Shown piece by piece: positions 42,888 through 52,595 of a stretch of DNA of 64,000 nt. A program made the translations under genes and the position numbers. The first letter of the stretch is position 1; each line of letters opens with the position of its first letter. Source of the stretch: DASZRZ01 sp963732925 (GTDB lineage: Bacteria > Acidobacteriota > Terriglobia > Terriglobales > Acidobacteriaceae); the NCBI GenBank assembly GCA_963732925.1, contig CAVTBJ010000001.1:105848-169847 (forward strand), given 5' to 3'. The notes under the pieces were generated by a model. It was not told where the DNA came from. It was given only the letters and a program-made list of their open reading frames with translations, and ran no database searches.

Positions 42888-43082
42888 CTATGCCGCGCTC
42901 TTCTTGTAGGGATTCCCGACCTGAATGAAATCAAACTGGCTCAGGCCAGCTGTGTCACATTGCTCCGCCATTGTCCACAGCCGGTCCATCAAAACATCAA
43001 CTTCTTCCTTGCTCATGCTCTGGGTGGCGGCCCAGAACTTAGGAGGATACAACCACACACGGTCAGGATATTCTTGGGTCAT
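42888..43082 (-). CDS. Small hypothetical protein
   Basis: This 64-residue soluble protein has a natural composition: an aromatic N-terminal part (YPDRVWLYPPKFWAATQ) and a helix MSKEEVDVLMDRLWTMAEQ. AGGAG-like bases lie about ten positions before the ATG. I recognise no family. It stands alone between the PhoU-like gene and the tRNA. Confidence 0.5.
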   Translation of the reverse strand: MTQEYPDRVWLYPPKFWAATQSMSKEEVDVLMDRLWTMAEQCDTAGLSQFDFIQVGNPYKKSAA

Positions 43083-43271
43083 TCCTACGGTGCCTCTCCT
43101 GAATCGACGAGAACTAGTGATTATCCCCTATAATCTGCTCGCGGGGAAGGCAGTTCTGTGCGTGAACCCCCTGGCCTTACTCCGTCTTGAGGTTAGGCCC
43201 GGAATCCATCTTGGCCCATGGTGAATTGGCTCATCTCCTGCCAACCTGCTGGATGGATTTAGGTTTTGGGG

Positions 43272-43347
<76 letters not shown>

Positions 43348-43384
43348 TGAGGGTGGCTTGCGTGGGATGCTGCGGGATTCAGAC

Positions 43385-45052
43385 TCAGTCCCGTTGTGTG
43401 GAACTTGCGTTTGATTTTAGCACACGTCTTTTGGCCGGAATGCGTGACTTGTCCTGTCCGGGCTCGCGTTGCCAGTGAGACGAATCCGGCGGAATCGTCA
43501 GTCCTGCGACTGCAGCGGCTCCGGCGCACAAGGCAGCGCTAGCCAGCATTACGATGCGGAAGCCAAATCCAAATGCTTCTCCAACCAGTTTTTGGATGGC
43601 GATTGCGTCGCTGGGATCAACGCCGGCGGGAGGCCGCAACCCGGCGAGCTTCACCGCGTTGGTTCGAATCTCCTGCACGATGTTGGCAGCAAGTGGCAAG
43701 CGGCTCAGACCCTGGTCGAGCCGCCAGCGAAAAGCGCTCACCATGAGGACTCCGAAGACGGCAATCGCGAGCACCCCCGCGACCCGGGCGACCGCATTGT
43801 TGATTCCGGATGCCGTGCCCACACGGTCCCGGTCCACCGAACTCATCACAACCGTAGTCAGTGGCGCCACCGTGACCGCCATCCCGAGCCCCAGAACAAC
43901 TAGCGCCGGAAAGAATGCCTTCCAATAGCCCGAGCCACCCGAGGACAGCGCGAACCACAGGAAACCGGAGGCGGCAATCAGTGGACCGAGGATCAGCGGA
44001 CCTCGTGCGCCATGGTCTATGACCAGCCCTCCAGACCAGCGGGACAGGAAGAACATCAGCAGAATGAATGGAAGCAACGCGCTTCCGGTTGCCGTGGCGG
44101 AATAGCCTTGCACTTGAATCAGGTTCAGGGGGAACAGAAAGAAGAAGACTCCAACGGCGGCATAGAGCAGCAGCGTAAGCAGGTTGGCGCCGCTGAAGCT
44201 GCGCGACGCAAATAGTGCGGGCGGCACCATGGGAGAAGCTGTTCTGCGTTCCATCCACGAAAGCGCAAGCAGGCAACCCAGGCCCGCAATCAATCCGCCA
44301 TAAACCAGAGGATTCCCCCAACCCAGATTGGCCGATTCGATGAACCCTGCCACCAGGCCTCCCATCCCAATGCTGCCAATGAGCGCGCCGAACCAGTCCA
44401 CGTGGCCGGCGGTGGAGCTGCGGCTCTCCGGAATTCGCCGGGCGGAAATGGCGACCACCGCCGCCGCAATCGGAAGGTTAAGAAAGAATACCCAGCGCCA
44501 GGAAACATACTCCACCAGATATCCGCCCATAACCGGCCCAATCGCGGTCGTGATCGCGGTAAAGCCGGACCATGTTCCAATCGCCTGGCCGCGGCTGGCC
44601 TCGTCGAAGGACGCGCTGATAATCGCCAGACTCCCTGGCACCAGCAGCGCGGCTCCCACGCCTTGAACGCTGCGGGCAAGAATCAGTTCCTGGAGGTTTA
44701 ACGAGGCTCCGCAAGCCGCGGACGCCAGCGCAAAAATCGACACGCCCAGCAGAAATATGCGGCGGCGGCCGAAGTGGTCACCCAACGATCCGCCAACCAG
44801 AATCAATGTGCTGAGAAACAGGCCATAGGATTCAATGACCCACTGCACGCCGGCTAATGTGCTGTGAAAGTCGGCCTGCAGGGCGGGCAGAGCGACGTTG
44901 ACCACGGTGCTGTCGATAAACGCCATGCTGGAGCCGAGGATGGTCGCGGCCAGAATCCACGATCTCGCGTCACGCCGGCAGGGGGCTTCCCCAGCCGCCG
45001 ACCGGATCACGGCTTCATCGCAGGGCAGCTTCATGGAGCCTATGGATGCCAT
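43385..45052 (-). CDS. MFS multidrug exporter, DHA2 (EmrB/QacA) family
   Basis: This 555-residue protein has fourteen hydrophobic segments. DHA2 signatures include ILGSSMAFIDSTVVNVALPALQ (motif D1-like), LGGSLGDHFGRRRIFLLGVSIFALAS (motif A), ARSVQGVGAALLVPGSLAII (motif B/C region) and PVMGGYLVEYVSWRWVFFLNLP (motif C). Such pumps export drugs or metabolites using the proton gradient. Two candidate starts exist, 45052 and the ATG at 45034 that begins MKLPCDEA; neither has a strong ribosome site. The gene stands alone between the tRNA-Lys and a PilZ gene, so the substrate cannot be inferred. Confidence 0.9.
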   Translation of the reverse strand: MASIGSMKLPCDEAVIRSAAGEAPCRRDARSWILAATILGSSMAFIDSTVVNVALPALQADFHSTLAGVQWVIESYGLFLSTLILVGGSLGDHFGRRRIFLLGVSIFALASAACGASLNLQELILARSVQGVGAALLVPGSLAIISASFDEASRGQAIGTWSGFTAITTAIGPVMGGYLVEYVSWRWVFFLNLPIAAAVVAISARRIPESRSSTAGHVDWFGALIGSIGMGGLVAGFIESANLGWGNPLVYGGLIAGLGCLLALSWMERRTASPMVPPALFASRSFSGANLLTLLLYAAVGVFFFLFPLNLIQVQGYSATATGSALLPFILLMFFLSRWSGGLVIDHGARGPLILGPLIAASGFLWFALSSGGSGYWKAFFPALVVLGLGMAVTVAPLTTVVMSSVDRDRVGTASGINNAVARVAGVLAIAVFGVLMVSAFRWRLDQGLSRLPLAANIVQEIRTNAVKLAGLRPPAGVDPSDAIAIQKLVGEAFGFGFRIVMLASAALCAGAAAVAGLTIPPDSSHWQREPGQDKSRIPAKRRVLKSNASSTQRD

Positions 45053-45136
45053 GCAATTGCGATTCGGTTCTGAAGTTGAAATTCTGAAGTTGAGAAGTTG
45101 CGCAGCCGCTGGAACCGCGTCGTCGGCCAGACCCGC

Positions 45137-45484
45137 CTAGATCGGTTTGGAAAAGTATTTCGCCGCCTGCAGCCGCTGTTCGATCCACTGCTCCACCAGC
45201 TTATGGTGTGCCGACAGCAGATCGAAGCGGAAGCCGAACTCCTTGTCCTTTTTCCACCATACTATGCCGGCCATGCGAATCTCCGGCCCATCGGGCGGCA
45301 GCCGGAACTCAAGTTCTACAGGCTGGGAGACGGCGAGCTGGGAAACAGCCAGAGGATGCTCGCAGCGTACCGACATTCCGCCCGCGCCAATTTCTCCGGC
45401 CTCGCCCTCCACGCGCGCGCGCGAGGTCACAATCGTCACCCGGGCGGCGATTGGAATGCGCGGATGTTTGCGTGTGCTGAGCAC
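45137..45484 (-). CDS. PilZ domain protein
   Basis: This protein of about 115 residues begins STRKHPRIPIAARVTI, where the R-x-x-x-R-like basic start binds cyclic di-GMP. It continues GEAGEIGAGGMSVRCEHPL, matching the D/NxSxxG-type second motif in altered form, then LEFRLPPDGPEIRMAGIVWWKK and an EFGFRF strand. This is the PilZ beta-barrel; partly altered ligand motifs make actual c-di-GMP binding uncertain. The start is taken as GTG at 45484, just before the domain, though no good ribosome site is present. The frame extends to 45850 with unnatural Arg-rich composition, which I discarded. Confidence 0.7.
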   Translation of the reverse strand: MLSTRKHPRIPIAARVTIVTSRARVEGEAGEIGAGGMSVRCEHPLAVSQLAVSQPVELEFRLPPDGPEIRMAGIVWWKKDKEFGFRFDLLSAHHKLVEQWIEQRLQAAKYFSKPI

Positions 45485-45661
45485 GATGCAGCATATTAGC
45501 TGATATCGCCCCCAATGCCGTTGTCCTTTCGGGGACCTGCGCTCGCCGTTTCCCGGGCGGAAAATGCATGGACAACGGCAGTGCTGCCGCCGGTCTCTAA
45601 CCTTGGGTGTTTCAGCCGCCTCGGCGGGGTAAACTATAGGCCGGAGCGAGTGAGGCGTACT

Positions 45662-45958
45662 ATGCAGAACTGGAAAAAGGCAATTGTCATCGGATCGCTG
45701 AGCGCAGGCGCCCTGATGGCCATCAAAGGCAACCGCTCGGCGGCGGTGATTCTGGGGACCGCCGGGCTGGCGGTGCTGGCGGCGGAGTATCCTGACAACT
45801 TTGAATCCATCTGGGAGCACGCGCCCGACTACGTGAGCCGTGGAGTGCAAATCTTCACCGTGCTCACCAAGATCTCCGAGCGCTTGGCGGAAGAGGCTGC
45901 CCGGCGTGGACTGCCTACCGTCTGGCAGGAAGAGAGCAGCGAATACGCCCAGTACTGA
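45662..45958 (+). CDS. Small hypothetical protein with one hydrophobic segment
   Basis: This 98-residue protein has an Ala/Gly-rich hydrophobic region (AIVIGSLSAGALMAIKG, then SAAVILGTAGLAVLAAEYP, about 8-42), probably membrane-associated. A soluble helical part follows, SRGVQIFTVLTKISERLAEEAARR. GAGG lies six bases before the ATG at 45662. Function unknown; the family is not recognised. Confidence 0.65.
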   Translation: MQNWKKAIVIGSLSAGALMAIKGNRSAAVILGTAGLAVLAAEYPDNFESIWEHAPDYVSRGVQIFTVLTKISERLAEEAARRGLPTVWQEESSEYAQY

Positions 45959-46098
45959 GGTGCTCGCGGCACGCCCGGCAGCTTCATATAGCCGGGCCGC
46001 GTTTTAACCGCGACCGCCAGGCTCTGTCCCAACCTCAATCCTGCGGGCGCCTATAGTCGGCGCGCCGGTTCGGCCACTGGACGAGAAGGGGGCGATCC

Positions 46099-46833
46099 AT
46101 GAGCAGTCGCGGGCGGTGGACCCTGGTGGTGGTTTTCGCGGCAGCCATGGCCTGGATGGAGTCGGCAACCGTCGTCGTACCTGCGCATGCTTGTGGACCG
46201 GGTCCTTCCCTATCAGGCGCAATCCGCTGCCGCCCAACCACGTGCTGGGCGCAACGGAACTGATCCGCGAGCTGGCGACTCTGGTCATGCTCTTGGCGGT
46301 CGGTTGCCTGGCCGGGCGCAACGCCCGCCAGCGCTTCGGATACATGGTGATTGCCTGGGGAGTCTGGGACATCCTCTATTACGTCTTCCTCTATGCCATC
46401 GTGAGATGGCCCACATCGCCATTCGACTGGGATGTTCTCTTCCTGGTTCCCGCTCCCATGGTGGGCACCGTGCTGGCTCCGGTGAGCATCGCCGCGCTCA
46501 TGATCCTGGGAGGGACGCTCATTACCCAGTTCGACTGCGATGGAAGTCCGCTCTGGCCCTGCCGCCGGACTGCCGCCCTGAGCACGCTGGGTATGGCGCT
46601 GGCGTTGGCTGTGTTTCATGGCCGATTCCTTGCGGGCAGTCGGAAGCGGCGAGCAGGCCCTGCGGGCCATGCTCCCGCAGCACTTCCGCTGGCCGCTGTT
46701 TCTGCTGGCCCTGGCCCTGATGGCCGTCCCCGCCGGGGATATGTTCCGCCGGTTGTGGCGGAGCCGGGCTCGACTTCCGCGATCCCAGCCGGAAAATAAT
46801 CTTGAGGTTAGCGATTTCGGTGGAGCAGTTTAG
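46099..46833 (+). pseudogene. Integral membrane protein broken by three frameshifts
   Basis: A coherent membrane protein emerges only across three frames. The start is MSSRGRWTLVVVFAAAMAWMESATVV at 46099 (GGGGG upstream). After about 46178 comes YLRMLVDRVLPYQ in the next frame. From about 46229 the third frame gives NPLPPNHVLGATELIREL and helices ATLVMLLAVGCLAGR, MVIAWGVWDILYYVFLYAI and VLAPVSIAALMILGG. After about 46615 it returns to the first frame for DSLRAVGSGEQALRAMLPQHFRWP and LFLLALALMAVPAGDMFRRL. Repaired, it would be about 240 residues with five or six helices. The function is unknown. It is either a decayed gene or a cluster of indel errors. Confidence 0.65.
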
Positions 46834-46860
46834 AATTGGGATTCTTGCGAGGAACGAACC

Positions 46861-47088
46861 TTGGATCTGAACACAGAGGAACTGAAGCGTAGGCTGCGAG
46901 AGGGCGATTACCTGGAAGTCACCACCGGAGGGGGAGCCTTCGAGGTATGGGCCGAGCCGTTCGGCTCTCCACCTTCCATTTACTTTGAAGGCGAGCAACA
47001 TCCCATCGAGGAACTCGACGCCATCGCCGAGCGCATCATGGCCGAGATGCGCCAGGGGCAGCTCCGATGCCGCTGGGTGGAAGATTAG
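46861..47088 (+). CDS. Small hypothetical protein
   Basis: This 75-residue soluble, acidic protein (TEELKRRLREGDYLEVTTGGGAFEVW, then EELDAIAERIMAEMRQGQL) starts at TTG 46861 with GAGGA seven bases upstream. The even mix of charged and hydrophobic residues and the clear ribosome site favour a real gene. The family is not recognised. It begins 27 bases after the broken membrane protein. Confidence 0.65.
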   Translation: MDLNTEELKRRLREGDYLEVTTGGGAFEVWAEPFGSPPSIYFEGEQHPIEELDAIAERIMAEMRQGQLRCRWVED

Positions 47089-47309
47089 TCGGGCAGAGCT
47101 TTCGCGACCCCGCAAGCGGCGAAATAGCTTCCAGGTCTATGGATGTGTACGGAAGAAATGTCCTGCTTGTCATTTCGCGTGAAGCGAGGACTCGGCTTTT
47201 TCCCGTGATCGCTTAGGATTTCTTTGGCGGCCATCAATTAGCCCTTGAGGGACAAACGCTTTACCGTGGTAGTGCGCAGTGCAATTCAAAATCGATCAGG
47301 TGGTGTGCC

Positions 47310-48545
47310 GTGGCCATTGTCCAGGGAGAACAGCCTCAAACCCAGATGAGTACCTACGATCAGATCGTGGAACGCGAGCAGCGTTATGTGCTGCCCACCT
47401 ACGGGCGCTACCCCCTGGCCATCGCCAAGGGCAAAGGCGTCTATGTGGAGGACTACAGTGGGCGCAAATACCTGGACTTTCTCTCCGGACTCGGCGTGAA
47501 TGCGCTAGGGCACGCGCACAAGCGCATCGTGAAGGTCATTCGCGAGCAGGCGGCGCGGGCGATCCACATCTCCAACCTCTACTACAACGAATACCAGGGC
47601 GAACTGGCGGAAAAGCTGGCCCACCTCTCCGGGCTGCACCGCGCTTTTTTCTGCAACAGCGGCACGGAAGGCATGGAGGCCGCCATCAAGCTGGCGCGCG
47701 CCGCCGCTCACAAGTCCGGCCGGAGTTCGAAAACCCGTCTGGTGTCGGTTGATAACTCCTTTCACGGACGCACCTTTGGCGCGCTGTCCGTGACCGGGCA
47801 GCAAAAGTACCGCGAAGATTTCGAGCCCCTGCTCGGAGGCGGAGTTCAGTTTGTGCAACCCAACGACGTCGAAGGGCTGCGCTCAGCCATCGACGATGAC
47901 ACCTGCGCCGTAGTGATCGAGCCCATCCAGGGCGAAGGCGGCGTCTATGTGAGCACTCCGGAGTTTCTGCGGGCCGCCCGCGAGGCCGCCGACCGGCACG
48001 GCGCTACGCTGATCTTCGACGAAATCCAATGCGGCCTGGGACGCACCGGCAGCATGTTCGACTATCAGCACTCGGGGGTTGTACCCGATATTGTCACCAT
48101 CGCCAAGCCAATGGCAGCGGGTTTGCCCATGGGCGCGATTCTTGCCAATGAAGCGACGGCGGCAGCCATGACTCCCGGCCGGCACGGCACTACATTTGGC
48201 GGCGGTCCGCTGGCATGCCGCGTGGCCCTGGAGTTTCTCGCCATCGTCGAAGATGAAAACTTGCTGGAGAACGTGCGCCGCGTAGGCGGATATTTCCGCC
48301 ACGGCCTGGAGCAGTTGCAGGAGAATTTTGCCATCGTGCGCGAAGTGCGCGGCCGCGGCCTCATGCTGGCCCTCGACCTGGACACTCCTGCCAAGCCCTT
48401 TATGGAGGAGGCCCGCGAGCAGGGAATCCTTATCAACAGCACCCATGAAACCGCTCTGCGCTTCCTGCCTCCTTTCCTGGTGCAGGAGAAGCATGCGGAT
48501 AAAGTGCTGAAAGTCCTCCGCAAGCTGCTGAAGACGCGGCGCTGA
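47310..48545 (+). CDS. Class III PLP aminotransferase, acetylornithine aminotransferase-like
   Basis: This 411-residue protein has the ArgD/GabT fold. It shows YLDFLSGLGVNALGHAH, the cofactor-phosphate loop NSGTEGMEAAIKLAR, VSVDNSFHGRTFGALSVTGQ, IEPIQGEGGVYVST, LIFDEIQCGLGRTG and IAKPMAAGLPMGA with PLP Lys266. The whole fits acetylornithine or a related omega-aminotransferase; no other arginine genes are beside it, so the precise substrate is open. Start GTG 47310 follows an AGGTGG stretch; ATG 47346 is an alternative without a ribosome site. It ends 14 bases before the alpha/beta hydrolase gene. Confidence 0.88.
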   Translation: MAIVQGEQPQTQMSTYDQIVEREQRYVLPTYGRYPLAIAKGKGVYVEDYSGRKYLDFLSGLGVNALGHAHKRIVKVIREQAARAIHISNLYYNEYQGELAEKLAHLSGLHRAFFCNSGTEGMEAAIKLARAAAHKSGRSSKTRLVSVDNSFHGRTFGALSVTGQQKYREDFEPLLGGGVQFVQPNDVEGLRSAIDDDTCAVVIEPIQGEGGVYVSTPEFLRAAREAADRHGATLIFDEIQCGLGRTGSMFDYQHSGVVPDIVTIAKPMAAGLPMGAILANEATAAAMTPGRHGTTFGGGPLACRVALEFLAIVEDENLLENVRRVGGYFRHGLEQLQENFAIVREVRGRGLMLALDLDTPAKPFMEEAREQGILINSTHETALRFLPPFLVQEKHADKVLKVLRKLLKTRR

Positions 48546-48559
48546 ATCGCGGCCCCGAA

Positions 48560-49456
48560 GTGAAGATCCCGGACGCCCGCGATGACCGGCACGACGGCGC
48601 TCACGAGAGCGGAGAAGAGCGTTGGGTGGAACTGCCCGCCGGGCGAATGCGCTACTTGTTCGCCTCCGGGGATCATCCGCAGCTTGCATCCAGCCAGCCG
48701 CCATTGCTTCTCATTCACGGGCTTCTCGGCTATTCCTTCTCCTGGCGCTTAAATATTGCCGAGTTGGCGCGGCATTTTCGCGTCTACGCTCCCGATCTTC
48801 TGGGCGCGGGATTTTCCCAGCGTCCGCAGCGTCTGGACTGCAGCCTCCCGGCCTCTGCCACCCGTCTTCTGCAATTCATGGACGCACTCGGCCTCGACTC
48901 CGCCGATGTGATCGGCACCTCTCGCGGCGGAGCCGTTGCGGCCCTCTTGGCGGAGCAGGCGCCCCATCGTGTGCGACGTCTGGTGCTGGCGGCCCCGGTG
49001 AACCCCTGGTCCCAACACGGACGCCTGCTGATCGGCCTGCTGTCGACGCGCTTGGGAGCGGTTCTGTTCGAGCGTCTGGCCCCTCTGCTGCGGCCCTGGT
49101 ATGGCTACTTCCTCCGCCGCATGTACGGCGACCCGCGCCGCATTCCGCCCGGAACTCTGCAGGGCTACACTCGTCCGCTCCGGATTCCGGGTACGCTTCG
49201 CTGTCTGCTGGGAATTGTCGCAAGCTGGCGGAAAGACATGGAGAGGGTGCGTCGGGCCTACCAGCGGACCGGCAATCACCCGGTGTTGTTACTGTGGGGC
49301 GAGCGGGACAGCGCCGTGCTTTCGGAATCCGCCCGCGAGTTGCAGCGCCGGATTGAGGGCTCTCAACTCGTGCTCCTGCCGACTGTTGGACACCTGCCGT
49401 ACGAAGAAGTGCCAGACGAGTTCAATCGTATCGTACTGAAATTTCTGCTGGATTAA
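48560..49456 (+). CDS. Alpha/beta hydrolase
   Basis: This 298-residue protein has an alpha/beta hydrolase core. The oxyanion region is LLLIHGLLGYSFSWR, the nucleophile elbow GTSRGGA has Ser121, an acid lies in LLLWGERDSAV, and the catalytic His is in LPTVGHLPYEEVPDEF. This completes a Ser-Asp-His triad and places it among esterases or C-C bond hydrolases. A helical lid region lies at about 170-215 (LGAVLFERLAPLLRPWYGYFLRRM). The start is GTG at 48560, 14 bases after the aminotransferase, so they are probably co-transcribed. No substrate can be named. Confidence 0.85.
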   Translation: MKIPDARDDRHDGAHESGEERWVELPAGRMRYLFASGDHPQLASSQPPLLLIHGLLGYSFSWRLNIAELARHFRVYAPDLLGAGFSQRPQRLDCSLPASATRLLQFMDALGLDSADVIGTSRGGAVAALLAEQAPHRVRRLVLAAPVNPWSQHGRLLIGLLSTRLGAVLFERLAPLLRPWYGYFLRRMYGDPRRIPPGTLQGYTRPLRIPGTLRCLLGIVASWRKDMERVRRAYQRTGNHPVLLLWGERDSAVLSESARELQRRIEGSQLVLLPTVGHLPYEEVPDEFNRIVLKFLLD

Positions 49457-49469
49457 GCGACCGGGATGC

Positions 49470-52400
49470 TCACTGTCTTGCCAGCACCGGCGGCTCAGGC
49501 GCAGGCTGCGTATTGCGCCGCCTGCCTCCCGTCCAGCGAGACCACAAGCGGTTGCTCCAGGTCTGGATGGAATCCAGGTAGATGTAATAGACCGGCGTGA
49601 TATAGAGCGTAACCATTTGCGAGAAGATCAGGCCTCCGACCACGGCCAAGCCCAATCCGCGGCGCGCGCCGGAACCCGCTCCGAAGCCGATGGCAATCGG
49701 CAACGTGCCCATCAGAGCTGCCATGGTGGTCATCATGATGGGACGGAAGCGTACCAGCGCGCCTTGATACACCGATTCCTCCGGACTCTCTCCCTTGGTG
49801 CGTTCATTCTCCAGGGCGAAGTCGATCATCATGATGGCATTCTTTTTCACGATGCCGATAAGCATGATGATTCCCACGAATGAGTACAGGTCCAGTTCTC
49901 GATGGAACAGGATCAGCGTGGCCAGCGCCCCTACCGCGGCCGAAGGCAGGCCGGAGAGAATCGTGAGCGGATGGACGAAGCTCTCGTACAGAATTCCCAG
50001 CACGATGTAGATCACCGCGATGGCCGCGATCAGCAGCAATCCCAGTCCCGAGAAGGATTGCTCGAAGGCCTGCGCCGTTCCCTGAAAACTTCCCGTGATC
50101 GTAGACGGCAGCACCTTCGTTGCCGTGTCCTGGACGACCCGGGTGGCATCTCCCAGAGCCACTCCGGGAGCCAAATTGAAGCTGATGGTCACAGCGGGCA
50201 ATTGCCCCAGGTGATTGACGGTCAGCGGTCCCTGGCCCGGGATCACTTGCGAAACGGTACTCAGCGGCACCAGTTTGCCGTCCGAGGCCTTCACATAAAT
50301 CATGGAGAGCGCGTTCGTATTGTTTCGATACTGAGGCGCAAGATCCAGAATCACGTAGTACTCATTGTTAGGTGCGTAAATGGTGCTTACCTGTCGCTGC
50401 CCGAAGGCGGAATAAAGCGCGTCGGAAACCTGCTGCGCCGTCAGCCCCAGGGCATAAGCCTTGTTGCGGTCCACCTGCACTCGCAGTTGCGGATCGGCCA
50501 CCTGCAGATCGCTGGTCACATCCTGCAGCATCGGACTCTGGCGCAGCGCCGCTTCCAATTTGGGCGCCTGCGCGTAGAGATCACTGGTGTTCGGACTCTG
50601 CAGCGTGTACTGGTACTGCGCGTTGGTAAGATGCCCACCCACGTTAATCGTAGGCGGCGACTGTAGGAACACCTGTACGCCTTGCACTTGCGCCAGCTTG
50701 GGCCGCATCTCCGCGATGATCTGTTCCACGCTCATCTGGTGGACCCGGTCCTTTACGTCCTTGAGCACGAAAAACACCCGGCCCTGGTTCACCGGATTGC
50801 CATAGGAGGTAAACGTATCCCGCACACTGGGATCGCTCTCCACGATTTGCGCGATCTTTTGCAGTTGAGCGCCCATCGTGTCGAACCCGATTCCCTCGGG
50901 CGCCTGCACGAATCCGAAGGCCAGGCCCTGATCCTCGTTGGGAATAAAGCCGGTCTTGGAAATGGTGAACAGATACACCGTCAGTGCCAGCAGACCGAAG
51001 CTGGCCAGCAGGGTCACCAGCTTCCAGCGGAGCACACGTTTCAGGCTCCAGTCATAAAAATGCAAGGCGCCGTCGAACAGGCTTTCAAACGCGTTGTAGA
51101 GGTGGCCGTGGCGGGTCTCCGACGCGGGACGAAGAAAGCGGCTGCACAGCATGGGCGTCAGCGTCAGCGAGACCAGCCCGGAAACCAGGATGGCCGCCGT
51201 GATCACCACCGCGAACTCGTGCAGCAGGCGGCCCAGGATTCCGCCCATGAACAGAATAGGGATGAACACCGCCGCCAACGACAAGGTCATGGACAGAATG
51301 GTGAAGCCGATTTCCGCCGAGCCGGTCAAGGCCGCCTGCATGGGCGGCTCTCCCGCCTCCATGTGACGCACAATGTTTTCCAGCATCACAATGGCATCGT
51401 CCACCACGAAGCCTACCGAGAGGATCAGTGCCATGAGCGATAAGTTGTCCACCGTGTAGCCCAGCAGGTACATGACCACAAACGTCCCGATGATGGACAT
51501 GGGAAGCGCCAGGCTGGGAATGATGGTGGCAGAAGCATTGCGCAGGAAAATAAAGATGATCAGAACCACCAGTCCGATTGCCAGCCCCAGAGTGGCCTTC
51601 ACGTCATCCACACTGGCCCGGATCCCGGCCGAGCGGTCGTGAAGCGTGGTCACCGTGATAGAGCTGGGAATTTGCTCCTTCAACTGGGGCATCAGCGCGA
51701 AAATCGAATTCACGATTTCCACAGTGTTGGTGCCGGGCTGCTTCTGAATGGCCAGAATCACGGCCTGCTGTCCGTTGAACCAGCTCTTGGAATACTCGTT
51801 CTGCACGCCGTCCACCACGTTGGCAAGCTGGTCCAGGCGGACTGGCGCTCCGTTGTGGTAGGCGACGATCAGTGGGCGGAACTGGGCCGCATTGCTCAGT
51901 TGTCCGTTCGACTGCAGCGTGTACGTGTGGTCGGGCGCATAAATCGTGCCTACCGGCAAGTTGGTGTTGGCGTTCTGTATTGCCTGCGAAAGCTCATTGA
52001 TGCCCACCTGCATGGCCGCCATCTTGTTTGGGTCGGCGTCCACGCGCACCGCGTACTTGGCCGCCCCGAAAACCTGAACCTGGGCCACCCCCTCGATCAT
52101 GGAAAGCCGCTGCCCGAAGGTGGTTTCCGCCGCTTCGTCCACCGCGTAGATGGGCAGTGTGTTCGAGCTCAGGGCAAGATAAAGAATAGGAGATTCCGCC
52201 GGGTTCACTTTGCGGAAGCTGGGCGGCGAGGGCATGTTGTTCGGCAGTTGTCCTCCCGCCGCCGCGATTGCCGATTGCACGTCCACCGCCGCCCCGTCCA
52301 GATTGCGCGAAAGGTCGAATTGCAGCGTGACGCTGGTCGATCCCAGCGAGCTGGTGGAGGTCATCTGGTTGATGCCGGCAATCGTGCTGAACTGCTTTTC

Positions 52401-52595
52401 CAGCGGCGTCGCCACCGACGACGCCATCGTCTCCGGGCTAGCGCCCGGAAGGCCCGCATTCACCTGAATGGTGGGAAAGTCAACGTTCGGCAGGTCGCTT
52501 ACAGGCAGCACCCGGTAGGCGAAGACTCCGAAGATCAGAATGGCCGCCATTACCAGGGCGGTCATGATGGGGCGGCGGATGAAAAGCGAAGTCAC
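49470..52595 (-). CDS. RND efflux pump permease, HAE1 (AcrB/MdtBC-like)
   Basis: This 1041-residue inner-membrane permease starts with the family's SLFIRRPIMTALVMAAILIFGVFAYRVLPVSDLPNVD-type N-terminus. It has the usual twelve helices. In the fourth helix (VDNLSLMALILSVGFVVDDAIVMLENI) the proton-relay Asp pair is present. Two large porter regions separate the helix groups, and the C-terminal half repeats the pattern (FVGIIMLIGIVKKNAIMMIDFALE). It works as a trimer with a periplasmic adaptor and an outer-membrane channel to expel drugs or metabolites. Its start overlaps the adaptor gene stop by four bases. No outer-membrane channel gene is adjacent. Confidence 0.95.
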   Translation of the reverse strand: MTSLFIRRPIMTALVMAAILIFGVFAYRVLPVSDLPNVDFPTIQVNAGLPGASPETMASSVATPLEKQFSTIAGINQMTSTSSLGSTSVTLQFDLSRNLDGAAVDVQSAIAAAGGQLPNNMPSPPSFRKVNPAESPILYLALSSNTLPIYAVDEAAETTFGQRLSMIEGVAQVQVFGAAKYAVRVDADPNKMAAMQVGINELSQAIQNANTNLPVGTIYAPDHTYTLQSNGQLSNAAQFRPLIVAYHNGAPVRLDQLANVVDGVQNEYSKSWFNGQQAVILAIQKQPGTNTVEIVNSIFALMPQLKEQIPSSITVTTLHDRSAGIRASVDDVKATLGLAIGLVVLIIFIFLRNASATIIPSLALPMSIIGTFVVMYLLGYTVDNLSLMALILSVGFVVDDAIVMLENIVRHMEAGEPPMQAALTGSAEIGFTILSMTLSLAAVFIPILFMGGILGRLLHEFAVVITAAILVSGLVSLTLTPMLCSRFLRPASETRHGHLYNAFESLFDGALHFYDWSLKRVLRWKLVTLLASFGLLALTVYLFTISKTGFIPNEDQGLAFGFVQAPEGIGFDTMGAQLQKIAQIVESDPSVRDTFTSYGNPVNQGRVFFVLKDVKDRVHQMSVEQIIAEMRPKLAQVQGVQVFLQSPPTINVGGHLTNAQYQYTLQSPNTSDLYAQAPKLEAALRQSPMLQDVTSDLQVADPQLRVQVDRNKAYALGLTAQQVSDALYSAFGQRQVSTIYAPNNEYYVILDLAPQYRNNTNALSMIYVKASDGKLVPLSTVSQVIPGQGPLTVNHLGQLPAVTISFNLAPGVALGDATRVVQDTATKVLPSTITGSFQGTAQAFEQSFSGLGLLLIAAIAVIYIVLGILYESFVHPLTILSGLPSAAVGALATLILFHRELDLYSFVGIIMLIGIVKKNAIMMIDFALENERTKGESPEESVYQGALVRFRPIMMTTMAALMGTLPIAIGFGAGSGARRGLGLAVVGGLIFSQMVTLYITPVYYIYLDSIQTWSNRLWSRWTGGRRRNTQPAPEPPVLARQ